Assembly: GCF_000379065.1 (NCBI RefSeq)
Contig: NZ_KB900614.1
Span: 2,161,149-2,225,148, forward strand
Direction of reading: 5' to 3'
Source: Salinispora mooreana
GTDB taxonomy: Bacteria; Actinomycetota; Actinomycetes; Mycobacteriales; Micromonosporaceae
DNA: 64,000 nt
How positions within the stretch are numbered: position 1 is the first letter of the stretch; each line of letters begins with the position of its first letter. The translations under genes and the position numbers were made by a program. Below the pieces are notes generated by a model. It searched no databases. It saw only the letters and a list, made by a program, of their open reading frames with translations, and was not told the origin of the DNA. Shown here one piece after another: positions 27,931 to 36,321 of the stretch.

Positions 27931-28086
27931 ATGTCCGCCACCGACCCACATCCGGTCCCAAACGAGGAACCTGAGCAGCACATCGGGATGCAGACCCCGG
28001 ATCCGTGGCTCGATCCTGAGCAGACCGACTGGCCAGTTGTGGAGGTGAACATCAATGGCATGGATGGTGGTGCCGAACCTGGATGA
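27931..28086 (+). CDS. small acidic protein upstream of the endolysin-like gene
   Basis: A 51-residue frame starting MSATDPHPVPNEEPEQ and ending DGGAEPG, with a very strong ribosome site (GGGGAGGAGT) directly before the ATG. It overlaps the start of the next gene (28055) by 32 bp in a different frame, which suggests translational coupling. No membrane segment or known motif. Function unknown. Confidence 0.5.
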   Translation: MSATDPHPVPNEEPEQHIGMQTPDPWLDPEQTDWPVVEVNINGMDGGAEPG

Positions 28087-28873
28087 AGCCCGTGATCAAC
28101 TCAACAAGCGGTTCCCCAAGCGGGACACCCGGTCGGACGGCTCGATCGGCGACACCTCCCACCAGGACTCTCCGTCGAGTCACAATCCAGACCTGACCGG
28201 TCTGCCAGAGTATCGCGACGGCGACAACCTCGATGAGGTGCGGGCCCGAGACTTCGACGCCGACCTACGCGACCCGGACGGGGTCACGATGGAGCAGGTC
28301 GTGCAGCTGTGGGTGACACTCGCCCGCTCCGGTGATCTGTGGTGGGTGCGGTACATCATCTACAAGCGCCGAATCTGGCACCGCCGCAACGGCTTCGCCA
28401 CCCACACCTACACCGGCTCGAACCCGCACACGACCCACTGCCACGTGAACTCGGACTTCACCCAGGCCGCCGACACGGTACGGGGCACGAACTGGCGACT
28501 CGACCAGCTCGGCAAGCCGACCCCGGCGCCGCCGCGGCCGGCACCCGGGCCAGCGGTGGCGTTCCCCCTGCCGAGCGGCTACTACTTCGGCCCCCGCTCA
28601 GGCGGTGACAGGTCGGTGTCGGGCTACTACCGCCGCAAATTCAACGGCAAGTCGGACCGACAGTGGCTCGCTATGTGGACCAAACAACTCACCCGCCGAG
28701 GCTGGCCCGCCGGCAAGGGAAAGCGGTACCTCCGCAAGAACGGCCACGACGGCCAGTACGGCCCGGAGCACCGAGAGCTGATCAAAGCGTTCCAGGCGGA
28801 TCAGGGCCTCAACAGAGATGGGCTACTGGGCCGCAAGACGTGGGATGCCGCCTACCGCAACCCGGTGACGTGA
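28055..28873 (+). CDS. endolysin-like peptidoglycan hydrolase with C-terminal peptidoglycan-binding domain
   Basis: A 272-residue protein. The N-terminal half carries GDTSHQDSPSSHNPDLTG, VRARDFDADLRDPDG and THCHVNSDF, an ordered His/Asp/His set like that of zinc-dependent M15-type or phage lysin hydrolases in actinobacteria. After a Pro-rich linker (PTPAPPRPAPGP), residues 180-272 contain a binding domain with GQYGPEHRELIKAFQADQG and GLLGRKTWDAAY, typical of PG_binding_1. There is no signal peptide, as in phage endolysins that need a holin. It is convergent with PMP-3 and shares a terminator with it. Confidence 0.72.
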   Translation: MAWMVVPNLDEARDQLNKRFPKRDTRSDGSIGDTSHQDSPSSHNPDLTGLPEYRDGDNLDEVRARDFDADLRDPDGVTMEQVVQLWVTLARSGDLWWVRYIIYKRRIWHRRNGFATHTYTGSNPHTTHCHVNSDFTQAADTVRGTNWRLDQLGKPTPAPPRPAPGPAVAFPLPSGYYFGPRSGGDRSVSGYYRRKFNGKSDRQWLAMWTKQLTRRGWPAGKGKRYLRKNGHDGQYGPEHRELIKAFQADQGLNRDGLLGRKTWDAAYRNPVT

Positions 28874-28881
28874 TCATCCGT

Positions 28882-28924
28882 AAGGGTTCCGCCCCACCAC
28901 GTTTCGCAGTGGGGCGGAACCCTT
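28882..28924. terminator. bidirectional terminator between endolysin-like gene and PMP-3
   Basis: A perfect 16-bp stem (28882-28897 with 28909-28924, left arm AAGGGTTCCGCCCCAC) and an 11-nt loop, between two convergent genes. Confidence 0.85.
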
Positions 28925-28942
28925 GGTGCTCTGCTCGGGGTG

Positions 28943-30361
28943 TCAGCCGGCGCAGCCGGGGACGTCCACGCAGTTGTTGGGTCGGTTCTTGATAACCACG
29001 GTGCCGGTGGCGGTGTTCAGTTCAACCGTGCCGCCGGAGTTCAAGATGCCCCCGCCGTCGGTGACGGCGATGTTCTTGACCACCTGCGTCGCGAAGAGGG
29101 TCAACGTGCCAGAGTTGTAGATGCCGGCGCCCTCGTCGGCCTGATTACCGATGACCTTGGTGTTTCGCAACACGGCTACTTCCGAGTTGCGGATTCCTCC
29201 GCCGAGTTCGGCAGCGGTGTTGTTCTTGATGATGCTGTCCTCGACCACAGCGATGGTTTCCACCACTTCAGCACCCTCCACGTACAAGCCGCCGCCCACA
29301 CCCGACAGCGCGGAGTTGTCGGAGAGGTTGACCTTCCGCAGCGTCAACTGCCCGCCTTCGCCAACCCGGATACCGCCACCGTTACCACTGGCGGTGTTCT
29401 TCGCGACCTTGGTGCCGGTCAGCCTGCCGATTCCACCCGCGAGATACAGCCCGCCTCCGTTGGCGGCCTGGTTGCTGGAGATGCTGCCGCCCTTGACGGT
29501 GACGGTGTTGCCACCTTGGTAGATACCGCCGCCGGTTTCAGCGGTGTTGTTGTCGATGTGCGACTTGACGACCTCCAACAGGCCGGTGCTGAAGATCCCA
29601 CCGCCTTGTTCACTGGTGGTGTTCCACTCGACCTTGGAGTGCTTGACCCGGGTGGTGCCCAGGTTGGCGATGCCGCCGCCGTCTCCGTCGCCTTCGACGA
29701 TGTTGCGGGTGATGGCGCTGTGGTTGGTGGTCAACGCTCCACCGGGGTTGACGAGCACTCCCCCACCGTTGCCGTCGGTCTGGCCACCAGTGACCTTCAG
29801 GTGGTTGAGGGTCAGATCGCCACCGGTGTTGACAGTGAAGATCCGGAACTCGTCAACGGCGGCGGCGCGCTCGATCGTGGTGTTCTTGCCGCCGTTGAGG
29901 GTGATCGGGGTGACGATCGCCGGCAGACCGGCACCGTCGATGTCGACGGTCAGCAGGTAGGTGCAGTCCTTGGCCAGGTCGAACACGCCGCCGCCGGTGG
30001 CGTTCGCGGACGTGATCGCGGCGATCAGCAGGTCGGCGTCGCAGGGAACCGGCGTGCCCTTCGGCGTCTCCTTCTTCCCCTTGTCGCTCTTCCCCTTCGC
30101 CTTCTTCCCCTCGCCCCTGTCACCCTTGCTCTTGTCGTCGTGCTTGGACTTGCCGTTGTCCCGGTGGCTGTCCCCAGACTGGGTTTCGGCGCTGGTGGCG
30201 GCGCGTCCGGCAGCGCCGGCAGCCGGAGCCGCCGCGACGCCGACGGCGGTGAGGGCCAGCCCGGCTACGCCGGCCAGGCCGACCGTCCACAAGCGCGACC
30301 GCCCCCGGCGTCCGTCTGGGCGGTCGGTCCCGGGTTCGTGGGTGTGCTGCTGATGGTTCAT
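28943..30361 (-). CDS. PMP-3: secreted right-handed beta-helix protein
   Basis: A 472-residue paralogue starting at the ATG at 30361 (MNHQQHTHEPG). After the signal-like segment (RLWTVGLAGVAGLAL) there is a Lys/Asp/Gly-rich linker of about 35 residues with KKAKGKSDKGKK. The two-cysteine cap (PVPCDADLLIAAI and KDCTYLL) follows, then GGG turns and the ending RPNNCVDVPGCAG. The cap to first strands (PAIVTPITLNGGKNTTIERA) is almost identical to PMP-1 and PMP-4. Basic linkers of this kind could bind wall polymers; that is inference. Confidence 0.82.
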   Translation of the reverse strand: MNHQQHTHEPGTDRPDGRRGRSRLWTVGLAGVAGLALTAVGVAAAPAAGAAGRAATSAETQSGDSHRDNGKSKHDDKSKGDRGEGKKAKGKSDKGKKETPKGTPVPCDADLLIAAITSANATGGGVFDLAKDCTYLLTVDIDGAGLPAIVTPITLNGGKNTTIERAAAVDEFRIFTVNTGGDLTLNHLKVTGGQTDGNGGGVLVNPGGALTTNHSAITRNIVEGDGDGGGIANLGTTRVKHSKVEWNTTSEQGGGIFSTGLLEVVKSHIDNNTAETGGGIYQGGNTVTVKGGSISSNQAANGGGLYLAGGIGRLTGTKVAKNTASGNGGGIRVGEGGQLTLRKVNLSDNSALSGVGGGLYVEGAEVVETIAVVEDSIIKNNTAAELGGGIRNSEVAVLRNTKVIGNQADEGAGIYNSGTLTLFATQVVKNIAVTDGGGILNSGGTVELNTATGTVVIKNRPNNCVDVPGCAG

Positions 30362-30505
30362 CGCGGTGTCGATGTCCTTCCCCGTGAACGGCGAGGAAGG
30401 ACCGACCCAGGCCAGGCTTCCTCGGCTACCAGGCAGGCGGTAGCAGCCATCTCGCACGCTAAACCGACACTCCTCCTAGCTGAACATGAACACGAAAAAC
30501 ACCCC
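30362..30505 (-). promoter_or_regulatory. PMP-3 conserved leader and promoter-like element
   Basis: Minus-strand order: GTTCATG (30485-30491), 21 nt, TTTAGC (30458-30463), hairpin GCTACC/GGTAGC (30439-30444 with 30425-30430), a perfect 8-bp stem CGAGGAAG/CTTCCTCG (30417-30424 with 30392-30399), then GGGGAAGGACA and the ATG. It is the clearest of the five copies. Confidence 0.6.
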
Positions 30506-30653
30506 TAAACCAGACATAGTTGGGCGAGTGGCGTGGCCGGTGTCCGCCGCCCGTGGACCCGGCCTCGGCCGGAGGCCCCTTCGGGACCGGGCCCACCTGA
30601 TTGCAGGACCAATTGCCCTGTCGCCCCCAGGCCCGCGGGCCACAGGATTGCCC

Positions 30654-32120
30654 GTGCCGACAGGGCCGGCTGAAGGGCGGGAACAGGTGGACCTTCCGAT
30701 CATCATTCAGGGTGGGATGGGCGTCGGTGTCTCCAGCTGGCGGCTGGCCGCCGCCATATCCGCCGCAGGCCAGCTCGGAGTGGTGTCCGGGGTAGCACTC
30801 GACGCGTCACTGGCCCGCCGGCTACAACTCGGCGACGAGGACGGCACGCTCCGGCAGGCGCTGCGCGCATTCCCCGCGCCGGAGGTCGCCCAGCGGGTGC
30901 TGGACCGCTACTACGTGCCGGGGGGAATTCCCGCCGGCACACCGTTCCGACCGGCGCCGCTGCTGAGCATGCGGCCACGACGACACGCGAACGAGCTGGC
31001 CGTGGTCGCCAACTTCGTCGAGGTCCACCTGGCCAAGCAGGGCCACAGCGGCGTCGTTGGCATCAACTACCTGGAGAAGATCCAGCTCGCCACCCCCGCC
31101 GCGGTGTACGGAGCGATGCTGGCCGGAGTCGACTACATCCTGATGGGCGCCGGCCTGCCCAGTGAGATCCCGTCTCTGATCGACGCCCTGGCCCACCACC
31201 GGCCGGTCCAGTTGCCCGTCGCCGTTGAGGGCAGCACAGCGGGGGAACCCCACACCGTCGCCTTCAACCCGCCTGATGTGACCGGCGAGCTACTACCGCC
31301 CAACCCGCGTCCGCGGTTCCTGGCCATCGTCTCCGCCGCGTCCCTGGTCAGCTACCTTGCCCGCAGCCCCCGTACCTGCCCCGACGGCTTTGTCCTCGAA
31401 GGGCCCGCCGCGGGCGGCCACTCGGCTCGGCCACGCGGCAAAATGGTCCTTGATGACAACGGCGAACCCGTCTACGGCGAGCGCGACCGGATCGACCTGG
31501 CCAGGGTAGCCGCAGCCGGGCTGCCGTTCTGGATCGCCGGCGGGCAGGCCGACCCGCGGCAGGTGGCCGCCGTCCAAGCGGCCGGAGCCACCGGTGTTCA
31601 GGTCGGCACCGCCTTCGCCCTCTGCCGCGAATCCGGAATCAACCCCCGGCTGCGGCGGGAGCTGCTCCAGCAAGCCACTGGCGGGCAGCTCACGATCCAC
31701 AACGATCCGGCCGCCTCCCCGACCGGCTTCCCCTTCAAGATCGCCCAGCTGGAGGGCACCGCCGCGGAGGACGATGTCTACCGGGCCCGCGCTCGCCGGT
31801 GCGACCTCGGATATCTCCGCACCCCGTACCTGCGGCCGACCGGCCGGATCGGCTTCCGGTGCCCGGCCGAGCCGGTAGACGACTACATCCGCAAAGGCGG
31901 CGCAGCGGAGGACACCGCGGGTAGCCGTTGCCTGTGCAACGGGCTCATGGGCACGATCGGCCTGGGCCAGCGACGTGGCGGCAACGACACCGAGCCGCCG
32001 ATCATCACCATCGGCCAGGACATCAGCGTCCTCACCGAGTTGCACCAGCGCTTCGGGGAGGACTACACGGCCACCGACGTGCTGCACTACCTGCTTACGG
32101 CAGCCCATTCCGGTAGCTGA
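30654..32120 (+). CDS. nitronate monooxygenase / PfaD-like TIM-barrel flavoenzyme
   Basis: A protein of about 488 residues of the 2-nitropropane dioxygenase superfamily. An N-terminal PIIIQGGMGVGVSSW, then GVDYILMGAG, EGPAAGGHSARPRG, FWIAGGQADPRQVAAVQAAGATGVQVGTAF are the FMN-binding strands of the barrel. It is longer than simple nitronate monooxygenases (about 350) and has a Cys-containing tail (GSRCLCNGLMGTIGLGQ) as in PfaD-type enoyl reductases and related actinobacterial enzymes. The GTG at 30654 is preferred because sequence upstream belongs to the divergent PMP-3 promoter. It stands alone, so the substrate is unknown. Confidence 0.75.
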   Translation: MPTGPAEGREQVDLPIIIQGGMGVGVSSWRLAAAISAAGQLGVVSGVALDASLARRLQLGDEDGTLRQALRAFPAPEVAQRVLDRYYVPGGIPAGTPFRPAPLLSMRPRRHANELAVVANFVEVHLAKQGHSGVVGINYLEKIQLATPAAVYGAMLAGVDYILMGAGLPSEIPSLIDALAHHRPVQLPVAVEGSTAGEPHTVAFNPPDVTGELLPPNPRPRFLAIVSAASLVSYLARSPRTCPDGFVLEGPAAGGHSARPRGKMVLDDNGEPVYGERDRIDLARVAAAGLPFWIAGGQADPRQVAAVQAAGATGVQVGTAFALCRESGINPRLRRELLQQATGGQLTIHNDPAASPTGFPFKIAQLEGTAAEDDVYRARARRCDLGYLRTPYLRPTGRIGFRCPAEPVDDYIRKGGAAEDTAGSRCLCNGLMGTIGLGQRRGGNDTEPPIITIGQDISVLTELHQRFGEDYTATDVLHYLLTAAHSGS

Positions 32121-32322
32121 CCACACGGGCCCCGCACGCAGTGCTCGCACGCGCGTTGCGGGCCTGATGCGTTGACCACGAACCCGCACGCGTGGAGGAA
32201 CGCCGTGCGCCCCGGCTAAAGGCGTGGGTTACGGCAGTAGCCGACCGATCGATGCTTCTGCGACGGCAGAACCACCTACCTCTCCGACTCCGATCATCGA
32301 CTGAAGTCGCTATCCTCCAGAG

Positions 32323-32607
32323 ATGTCCGAGATTCACCTCGGGTGGCTCGCCCTACCCCTGCTGGTCGCACTTGTGCTGGTCGTTCACGTGCTGATCGTC
32401 ATCGTGGCCCGGAGGCGTCGACGCAGGGCTGGTCCCCGCACAGGCAGCAGACAAGAGACGATGGCGGACGCCCGCAAGGCGATCCGCCAGAGTGCCCGCC
32501 AGAGCCGCCGTCGACGATCCGGCAGCCTCCGTGGGAAGGGTCGCGGCGGCAGCGAGGGCCAAGCCCTCGACGGCGGCGTGAGCAGTGAGTCCGGCGGCGC
32601 GCCGTAG
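32323..32607 (+). CDS. small single-span membrane protein with basic tail
   Basis: 94 residues: a short head, one transmembrane helix (LALPLLVALVLVVHVLIVIV), then a strongly basic tail (ARRRRRRAG) with Arg/Ser/Gly-rich sequence. The ATG at 32323 has only a weak ribosome site. Codon bias supports coding. Convergent with PMP-4. No known domain. Confidence 0.5.
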   Translation: MSEIHLGWLALPLLVALVLVVHVLIVIVARRRRRRAGPRTGSRQETMADARKAIRQSARQSRRRRSGSLRGKGRGGSEGQALDGGVSSESGGAP

Positions 32608-32632
32608 CTCTGGTGGCCTGCGGCACGACGGA

Positions 32633-32666
32633 GCCCCGCTCCTGCCGTCCACGGCAGGAGCGGGGC
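32633..32666. terminator. terminator of PMP-4 (and of the convergent small membrane protein gene)
   Basis: A perfect 15-bp stem (32633-32647 with 32652-32666, left arm GCCCCGCTCCTGCCG) around the tetraloop TCCA, 30 bp past the PMP-4 stop. Confidence 0.85.
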
Positions 32667-32696
32667 CCGGGTGAAACTGACCCGCTCAGGGTCTCG

Positions 32697-34031
32697 CTAT
32701 CCGGCGCAGCCGGGGACATTCACGCAGTTGTTCGGACGGTTACCGATAACAGTGGTACCGGTGGCCGTGTTCAGGGTGACGATCCCACCCACCTCGTTGA
32801 AGATGCCCCCGCCGTCGGTCACGGCGATGTTGTCGGTGACCTTCGAGGCGAAGAAGGTCAGCGTCGCTGCTGCGACGTTCTGGACACCGCCGCCCTGATC
32901 GGCCTGGTTACCGTCGAGCGTGGTGTCGTCCAACGTGGTCGTGCCAGCGTTATAGATGCCGCCGCCCATAGCGCCGGCGGTGTTGTCGAGGATGCTGCTG
33001 TCCGTGATGTTGGCCGTGGAGCCGCCGACGACGTTGAGGCCCGCACCGGTTTCGGCGGTGTTGCCGGCGAGGAGGACTTTCTCCATCGTCAACTGCCCTA
33101 GAACGAAGACACCCCCACCAACATCGGCAGCGGAGTTCTTCTTGATGTGGGTGTCGGTTACCGAGCCGATTCCGCTTTCGACGATGAAGAGACCGGCTCC
33201 CTGATCGGACCAGTTGCCGGAGAGGGAGCTCTTGGTGACCATGACCGTTCCTGCCCTGCTCGCGATGCCGCCTCCCCCGACGGTACCGGTGTTCGCCGTG
33301 ACCTCGGACCGCTCGACAGTCAGCACGCCCGTGTTGTAGATGCCGCCCCCTTCCAGCGGGGCAGTGTTACGGCTGATGGTGGAGCGCTTGACGGTGGTGA
33401 CTCCTTCGTTGGCGATGCCGCCACCATTACCGCCGGCGATGTTGCGGGTGACAGTGCTGTGGCTGACTGTCAATTCCCCGCCCGCGATGACGCGGATGCC
33501 GCCCCCGTCGACACCCGCCGTGGTGGTCTGGCCGCCGGTAATCGTCAGGTGGTTGAGGGTGAGGTCGCCGCCGGTGTCGACGTAGAAGATCCGGAACTGG
33601 TCGGCGGCGGCGGCGCGTTCGATCGTGGTGTTCTTACCGCCGTTGAGGGTGATCGGGGTGACGATCGCCGGCAGACCGGCACCGTCAATGTCGGCGGTCA
33701 ACAGGTAGGTGCACTCCTCGGCCAGGTCGAAGACACCACCCCCGGTGGCGTTCGCGGACGTGATCGCGGCGATCAACGCATCCGCGTCGCACGGGACCGG
33801 AGTGCCGGACCCGCCACTTCCGTCCCGGCCGGTCCCGGTTGACCGGTGGTCCGCATCGGTCGCAGCGGCGGAACCGGGTACGGGCTGGTGTGGTTGAGCG
33901 TGGGTGGCGGTGGCCAGAGCGGCTGTGGTGAACGCCAGGCCGGTCAACCCGGCCATCCCGACGGCCATCCACCACCGTGGCGGCCGACTATCAGTGCGGC
34001 TGGAGCTGTAGACATGTCGTTGAGATGGCAT
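32697..34031 (-). CDS. PMP-4: secreted right-handed beta-helix protein
   Basis: A 444-residue paralogue starting at the ATG at 34031 (MPSQRHVYSSSR). Signal-like segment WWMAVGMAGLTGLAFTTAAL, short linker, cap cysteines in PVPCDADALIAAI and EECTYLL, about ten GGG(I/V) turns, and the ending RPNNCVNVPGCAG. Positions 33637-33786 are identical over 150 bp to 19553-19702 in PMP-1, far more alike than the rest of the two genes. This points to recent recombination between paralogues. Confidence 0.82.
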   Translation of the reverse strand: MPSQRHVYSSSRTDSRPPRWWMAVGMAGLTGLAFTTAALATATHAQPHQPVPGSAAATDADHRSTGTGRDGSGGSGTPVPCDADALIAAITSANATGGGVFDLAEECTYLLTADIDGAGLPAIVTPITLNGGKNTTIERAAAADQFRIFYVDTGGDLTLNHLTITGGQTTTAGVDGGGIRVIAGGELTVSHSTVTRNIAGGNGGGIANEGVTTVKRSTISRNTAPLEGGGIYNTGVLTVERSEVTANTGTVGGGGIASRAGTVMVTKSSLSGNWSDQGAGLFIVESGIGSVTDTHIKKNSAADVGGGVFVLGQLTMEKVLLAGNTAETGAGLNVVGGSTANITDSSILDNTAGAMGGGIYNAGTTTLDDTTLDGNQADQGGGVQNVAAATLTFFASKVTDNIAVTDGGGIFNEVGGIVTLNTATGTTVIGNRPNNCVNVPGCAG

Positions 34032-34190
34032 TGCGGTCTCGGTGTCCTTCCCCGTGAACGGCGAGGAGCCCGCCACCCAAGGGGAACGCGGGTGGCGTGT
34101 TCCTCAGCTACCAGACAGGCGGTAGCGCCTCACTGAGCTAAACCGACACCACGCCCACAGAATGTCGAACGCGAAGGAAATACGCGAAAG
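34032..34190 (-). promoter_or_regulatory. PMP-4 conserved leader and promoter-like element
   Basis: Minus-strand order: GTTCGAC (34064-34070), 21 nt, TTTAGC (34137-34142 complement) and a GCTACC/GGTAGC hairpin (34121-34126 with 34107-34112). A long second stem follows, whose sides read GAGGAACACGCCACCC and GGGTGGCGGGCTCCTC, then GGGGAAGGACA and the start codon. Confidence 0.55.
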
Positions 34191-34505
34191 AAATTCTCAT
34201 GTCGCTAACGGCGCACCCGCCCCACGCTGCCCGAGCGGTAACGGCGGCCGAGCGGTAGCGCAGGACGGGGCACGCACGCATCGGTCCGCCTCGACGTATG
34301 GCCTCTCTGCCGACGTGGTTCCGCCGAGACGCTCGGATCGGCGAATCCCGTTGACAGTCACTGAGAGGATTGGCGACAATCCGCGCCCGACGTGTCGTCC
34401 TGCCGGCGCCGTACCGGCGGGCTGCGCCCAACAGCTCGACCAGGATCAGCCACTGTGGCTGCGGCAGGGGCGGCACAGTCACCATCCTCCGACCCCAACC
34501 AGGAA
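34191..34505. other. intergenic stretch upstream of the PMP-4 leader, no gene seen
   Basis: Frames on both strands are short and without motifs. The stretch lies behind the PMP-4 promoter and in front of the PMP-5 terminator. I see no repeat or RNA gene in it. Confidence 0.4.
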
Positions 34506-34545
34506 GGGCCCCGACCTACCGCCAGCAGACGGTAGGTCGGGGCCC
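34506..34545 (-). terminator. intrinsic terminator of PMP-5
   Basis: A perfect 16-bp stem (34506-34521 with 34530-34545, left arm GGGCCCCGACCTACCG) with an 8-nt loop, 24 bp past the PMP-5 stop codon. Confidence 0.82.
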
Positions 34546-34569
34546 CTCGTGATATCTGGGCGACGGGGA

Positions 34570-35943
34570 TCAGCCCGGGCAGCCGGTGACGTTCACACAA
34601 TTGTTCGGCCGGTTCTTTGCCACGGTGGTGCCGGTGGCGGTATTCAACTCCACCGTGCCGCCCACCACGTTGAAGATGCCCCCACCGTCGGTTACAGCGG
34701 TGTTCTTGACGACCTTGGTGGAGAAAAGGGTGAGCGTGCCGGCGGCGTCGTTGTCAATGCCGCCGCCCTCGCTTCCTGCTTGGTTGCCGGTGACCTCCGT
34801 CCGCCGCAGCACCGTGTTGCCTTGTTGGAGAATGCCGCCTCCGCCGAAGATAGCGGTGTTGTTCTTGATGGTGCTGTCCTCGATGACCAGTGGCGTGTTC
34901 GGGTTCACGCCGAGTCCGCCGCCGCCACCGTCCGTCGCGGCGTTGCCGGCCACGGTGACGTTCCTGAGCGTGAACGGCCCTCCACCAACACCAAAAAACG
35001 CACCGCCGCCGAATCTGGCGGTGTTCTGCATGATGCGGGTATCGGTGACCGTGCCGGCTCCTGGACTGGCGACCAGGCCGCCGCCGTCCTGTGCTGACTG
35101 GTTGGCGGTGATGGTGCTGTGCGCGATGCCGAAAGTGCCGCCAACGACGGCGATTCCACCGCCGCTGGTTCTGCTGTTGTTGGCGTCGACCTGGGAGTGG
35201 GTGACCTTCAACAGGCCGGTGCTCTGGATCCCACCACCAGCTGAAAGAGTTGCGGTGTTGTGGCTGATGGTGGAGTGTTTGACGGTGGTGGTGCCGTTGT
35301 TGGAGATGCCGCCGCCAAAGATGGCGATGTTGCCGGTGATGGTGTTGTGGTTGATGGTGGCGGTGCCGCCGGTGTTGACGAGGATTCCCCCGCCGCCTGG
35401 GTCAGCAGGAGTGGTTTGGCCGCCGGTGACTTTCAGGTGGTTGAGGGTGAGGTTGCCGCCGATGTCGACGGTGATGATGCGGAACAGGGGGGCTGCGGCG
35501 GCGCGTGTGATGGTGGTGTTCTTCCCGTTGAGGGTGACGGGGCTGGTGATCGCGGGGAGACCGGCGCCGTTCTGCGCAGCGGTGAGCAGGTAGGTGCAGT
35601 CTTTGGCGAGGTCGAGGACGGCGCCGCCGCGGGCGTTGGCGAGGGTGATCGCCGCGATCAGCGCATCGGCGCTACACGGGACCGGCGTGCTCCTGCGTTT
35701 GTCCTTCTTTGCCTTGCCCTCGTGGTCCTTGTTGTCGGTGGAGGCGCGGTCAGGTTTTCCCCGCCGGTCATCGGCGGCGGTGAGGGTGCCGTCGACGGCG
35801 CCGATAGCCGGCGCTCCGCCGATGCCGAGGGTGGTGGTGAGGGCCAGGCCGGTCATGCCGGCCAGTCCGACGGCCCACCATCGTGACCTCGCCCGGCGTG
35901 CACCTGGCCGGTCCGGGTCATGGTCGTGGCGCTGATCGTTCAT
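34570..35943 (-). CDS. PMP-5: secreted right-handed beta-helix protein
   Basis: A 457-residue paralogue starting at the ATG at 35943 (MNDQRHDHDPD). Signal-like segment RSRWWAVGLAGMTGLALTT, then a charged linker with KDHEGKAKKDKRR. Cap cysteines sit in PVPCSADALIAAI and KDCTYLL. About ten GGG turns, one extended (DGGGGGLGV), precede the ending RPNNCVNVTGCPG. The most 5' PMP of the cluster; divergent from the holin-like gene at 36153. Confidence 0.82.
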   Translation of the reverse strand: MNDQRHDHDPDRPGARRARSRWWAVGLAGMTGLALTTTLGIGGAPAIGAVDGTLTAADDRRGKPDRASTDNKDHEGKAKKDKRRSTPVPCSADALIAAITLANARGGAVLDLAKDCTYLLTAAQNGAGLPAITSPVTLNGKNTTITRAAAAPLFRIITVDIGGNLTLNHLKVTGGQTTPADPGGGGILVNTGGTATINHNTITGNIAIFGGGISNNGTTTVKHSTISHNTATLSAGGGIQSTGLLKVTHSQVDANNSRTSGGGIAVVGGTFGIAHSTITANQSAQDGGGLVASPGAGTVTDTRIMQNTARFGGGAFFGVGGGPFTLRNVTVAGNAATDGGGGGLGVNPNTPLVIEDSTIKNNTAIFGGGGILQQGNTVLRRTEVTGNQAGSEGGGIDNDAAGTLTLFSTKVVKNTAVTDGGGIFNVVGGTVELNTATGTTVAKNRPNNCVNVTGCPG

Positions 35944-36085
35944 CGCGGTGTTGGTGTCCTTCCCCGTCACGGACGAGAACCACCACCTCGGCCGGGGTGG
36001 TGTTCCTCGGCTACCAGGCAGGCGGTAGCAACCACCCCGAGCTAAACCGACATCAACCCCACCACAACATGAACCCGAAAAACAT
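35944..36085 (-). promoter_or_regulatory. PMP-5 conserved leader and promoter-like element
   Basis: Minus-strand order: GTTCATG (36068-36074), 21 nt, TTTAGC (36041-36046), hairpin GCTACC/GGTAGC (36024-36029 with 36010-36015), and a long second stem (about 35974-35987 with 35995-36009). Then come GGGGAAGGACA and the start. The second stem differs in sequence from the PMP-3 copy yet stays paired. Confidence 0.6.
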
Positions 36086-36152
36086 GCCTGAACGAGACAC
36101 GGAACCGCCGTGGCGTCAGGCGCGCCCCCGCATACCCCGAGAGGAACCCCCG

Positions 36153-36321
36153 ATGACGCACGACTACCTGATCTCCCTCATCCGCACCGCGGTCCCCGCC
36201 GCCGTCGGTGCCCTCCTGGCATGGCTCGCCTCGCAGGCGGGCACCGTGCTCGACGCCGACTCATCCACCGCGCTCACGGCCGGTGTGGTGGCGCTGGCGA
36301 TGGCCGGCTACTACGCCCTAG
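36153..36321 (+). pseudogene. holin-like membrane protein gene, 5' part, interrupted by two IS elements
   Basis: The ATG at 36153 follows GAGAGGAACCCC. 56 codons remain: MTHDYLISLIRTAVPAAVGA, a first membrane helix, then DSSTALTAGVVALAMAGYYAL, a second. It matches the small two-helix holin-type proteins found beside lysins in actinobacterial prophages. At 36321 the IS5-family element begins. The reading frame resumes behind the second IS at about 38797 (VRVAEARGPWLGVLLGTPAA). The gene is therefore inactivated. Confidence 0.65.

Noticed and set aside
34162..35097. Plus-strand frame from 34162 into PMP-5
   Set aside because: Runs through a terminator hairpin and then antisense to PMP-5; no domain.
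19921..36085. PMP leaders as c-di-AMP (ydaO), c-di-GMP (GEMM) or cobalamin riboswitches
   Set aside because: Conserved core sequences of these classes are not found; only a partial likeness of ACCGCCTGCC to a B12 box, without the rest.
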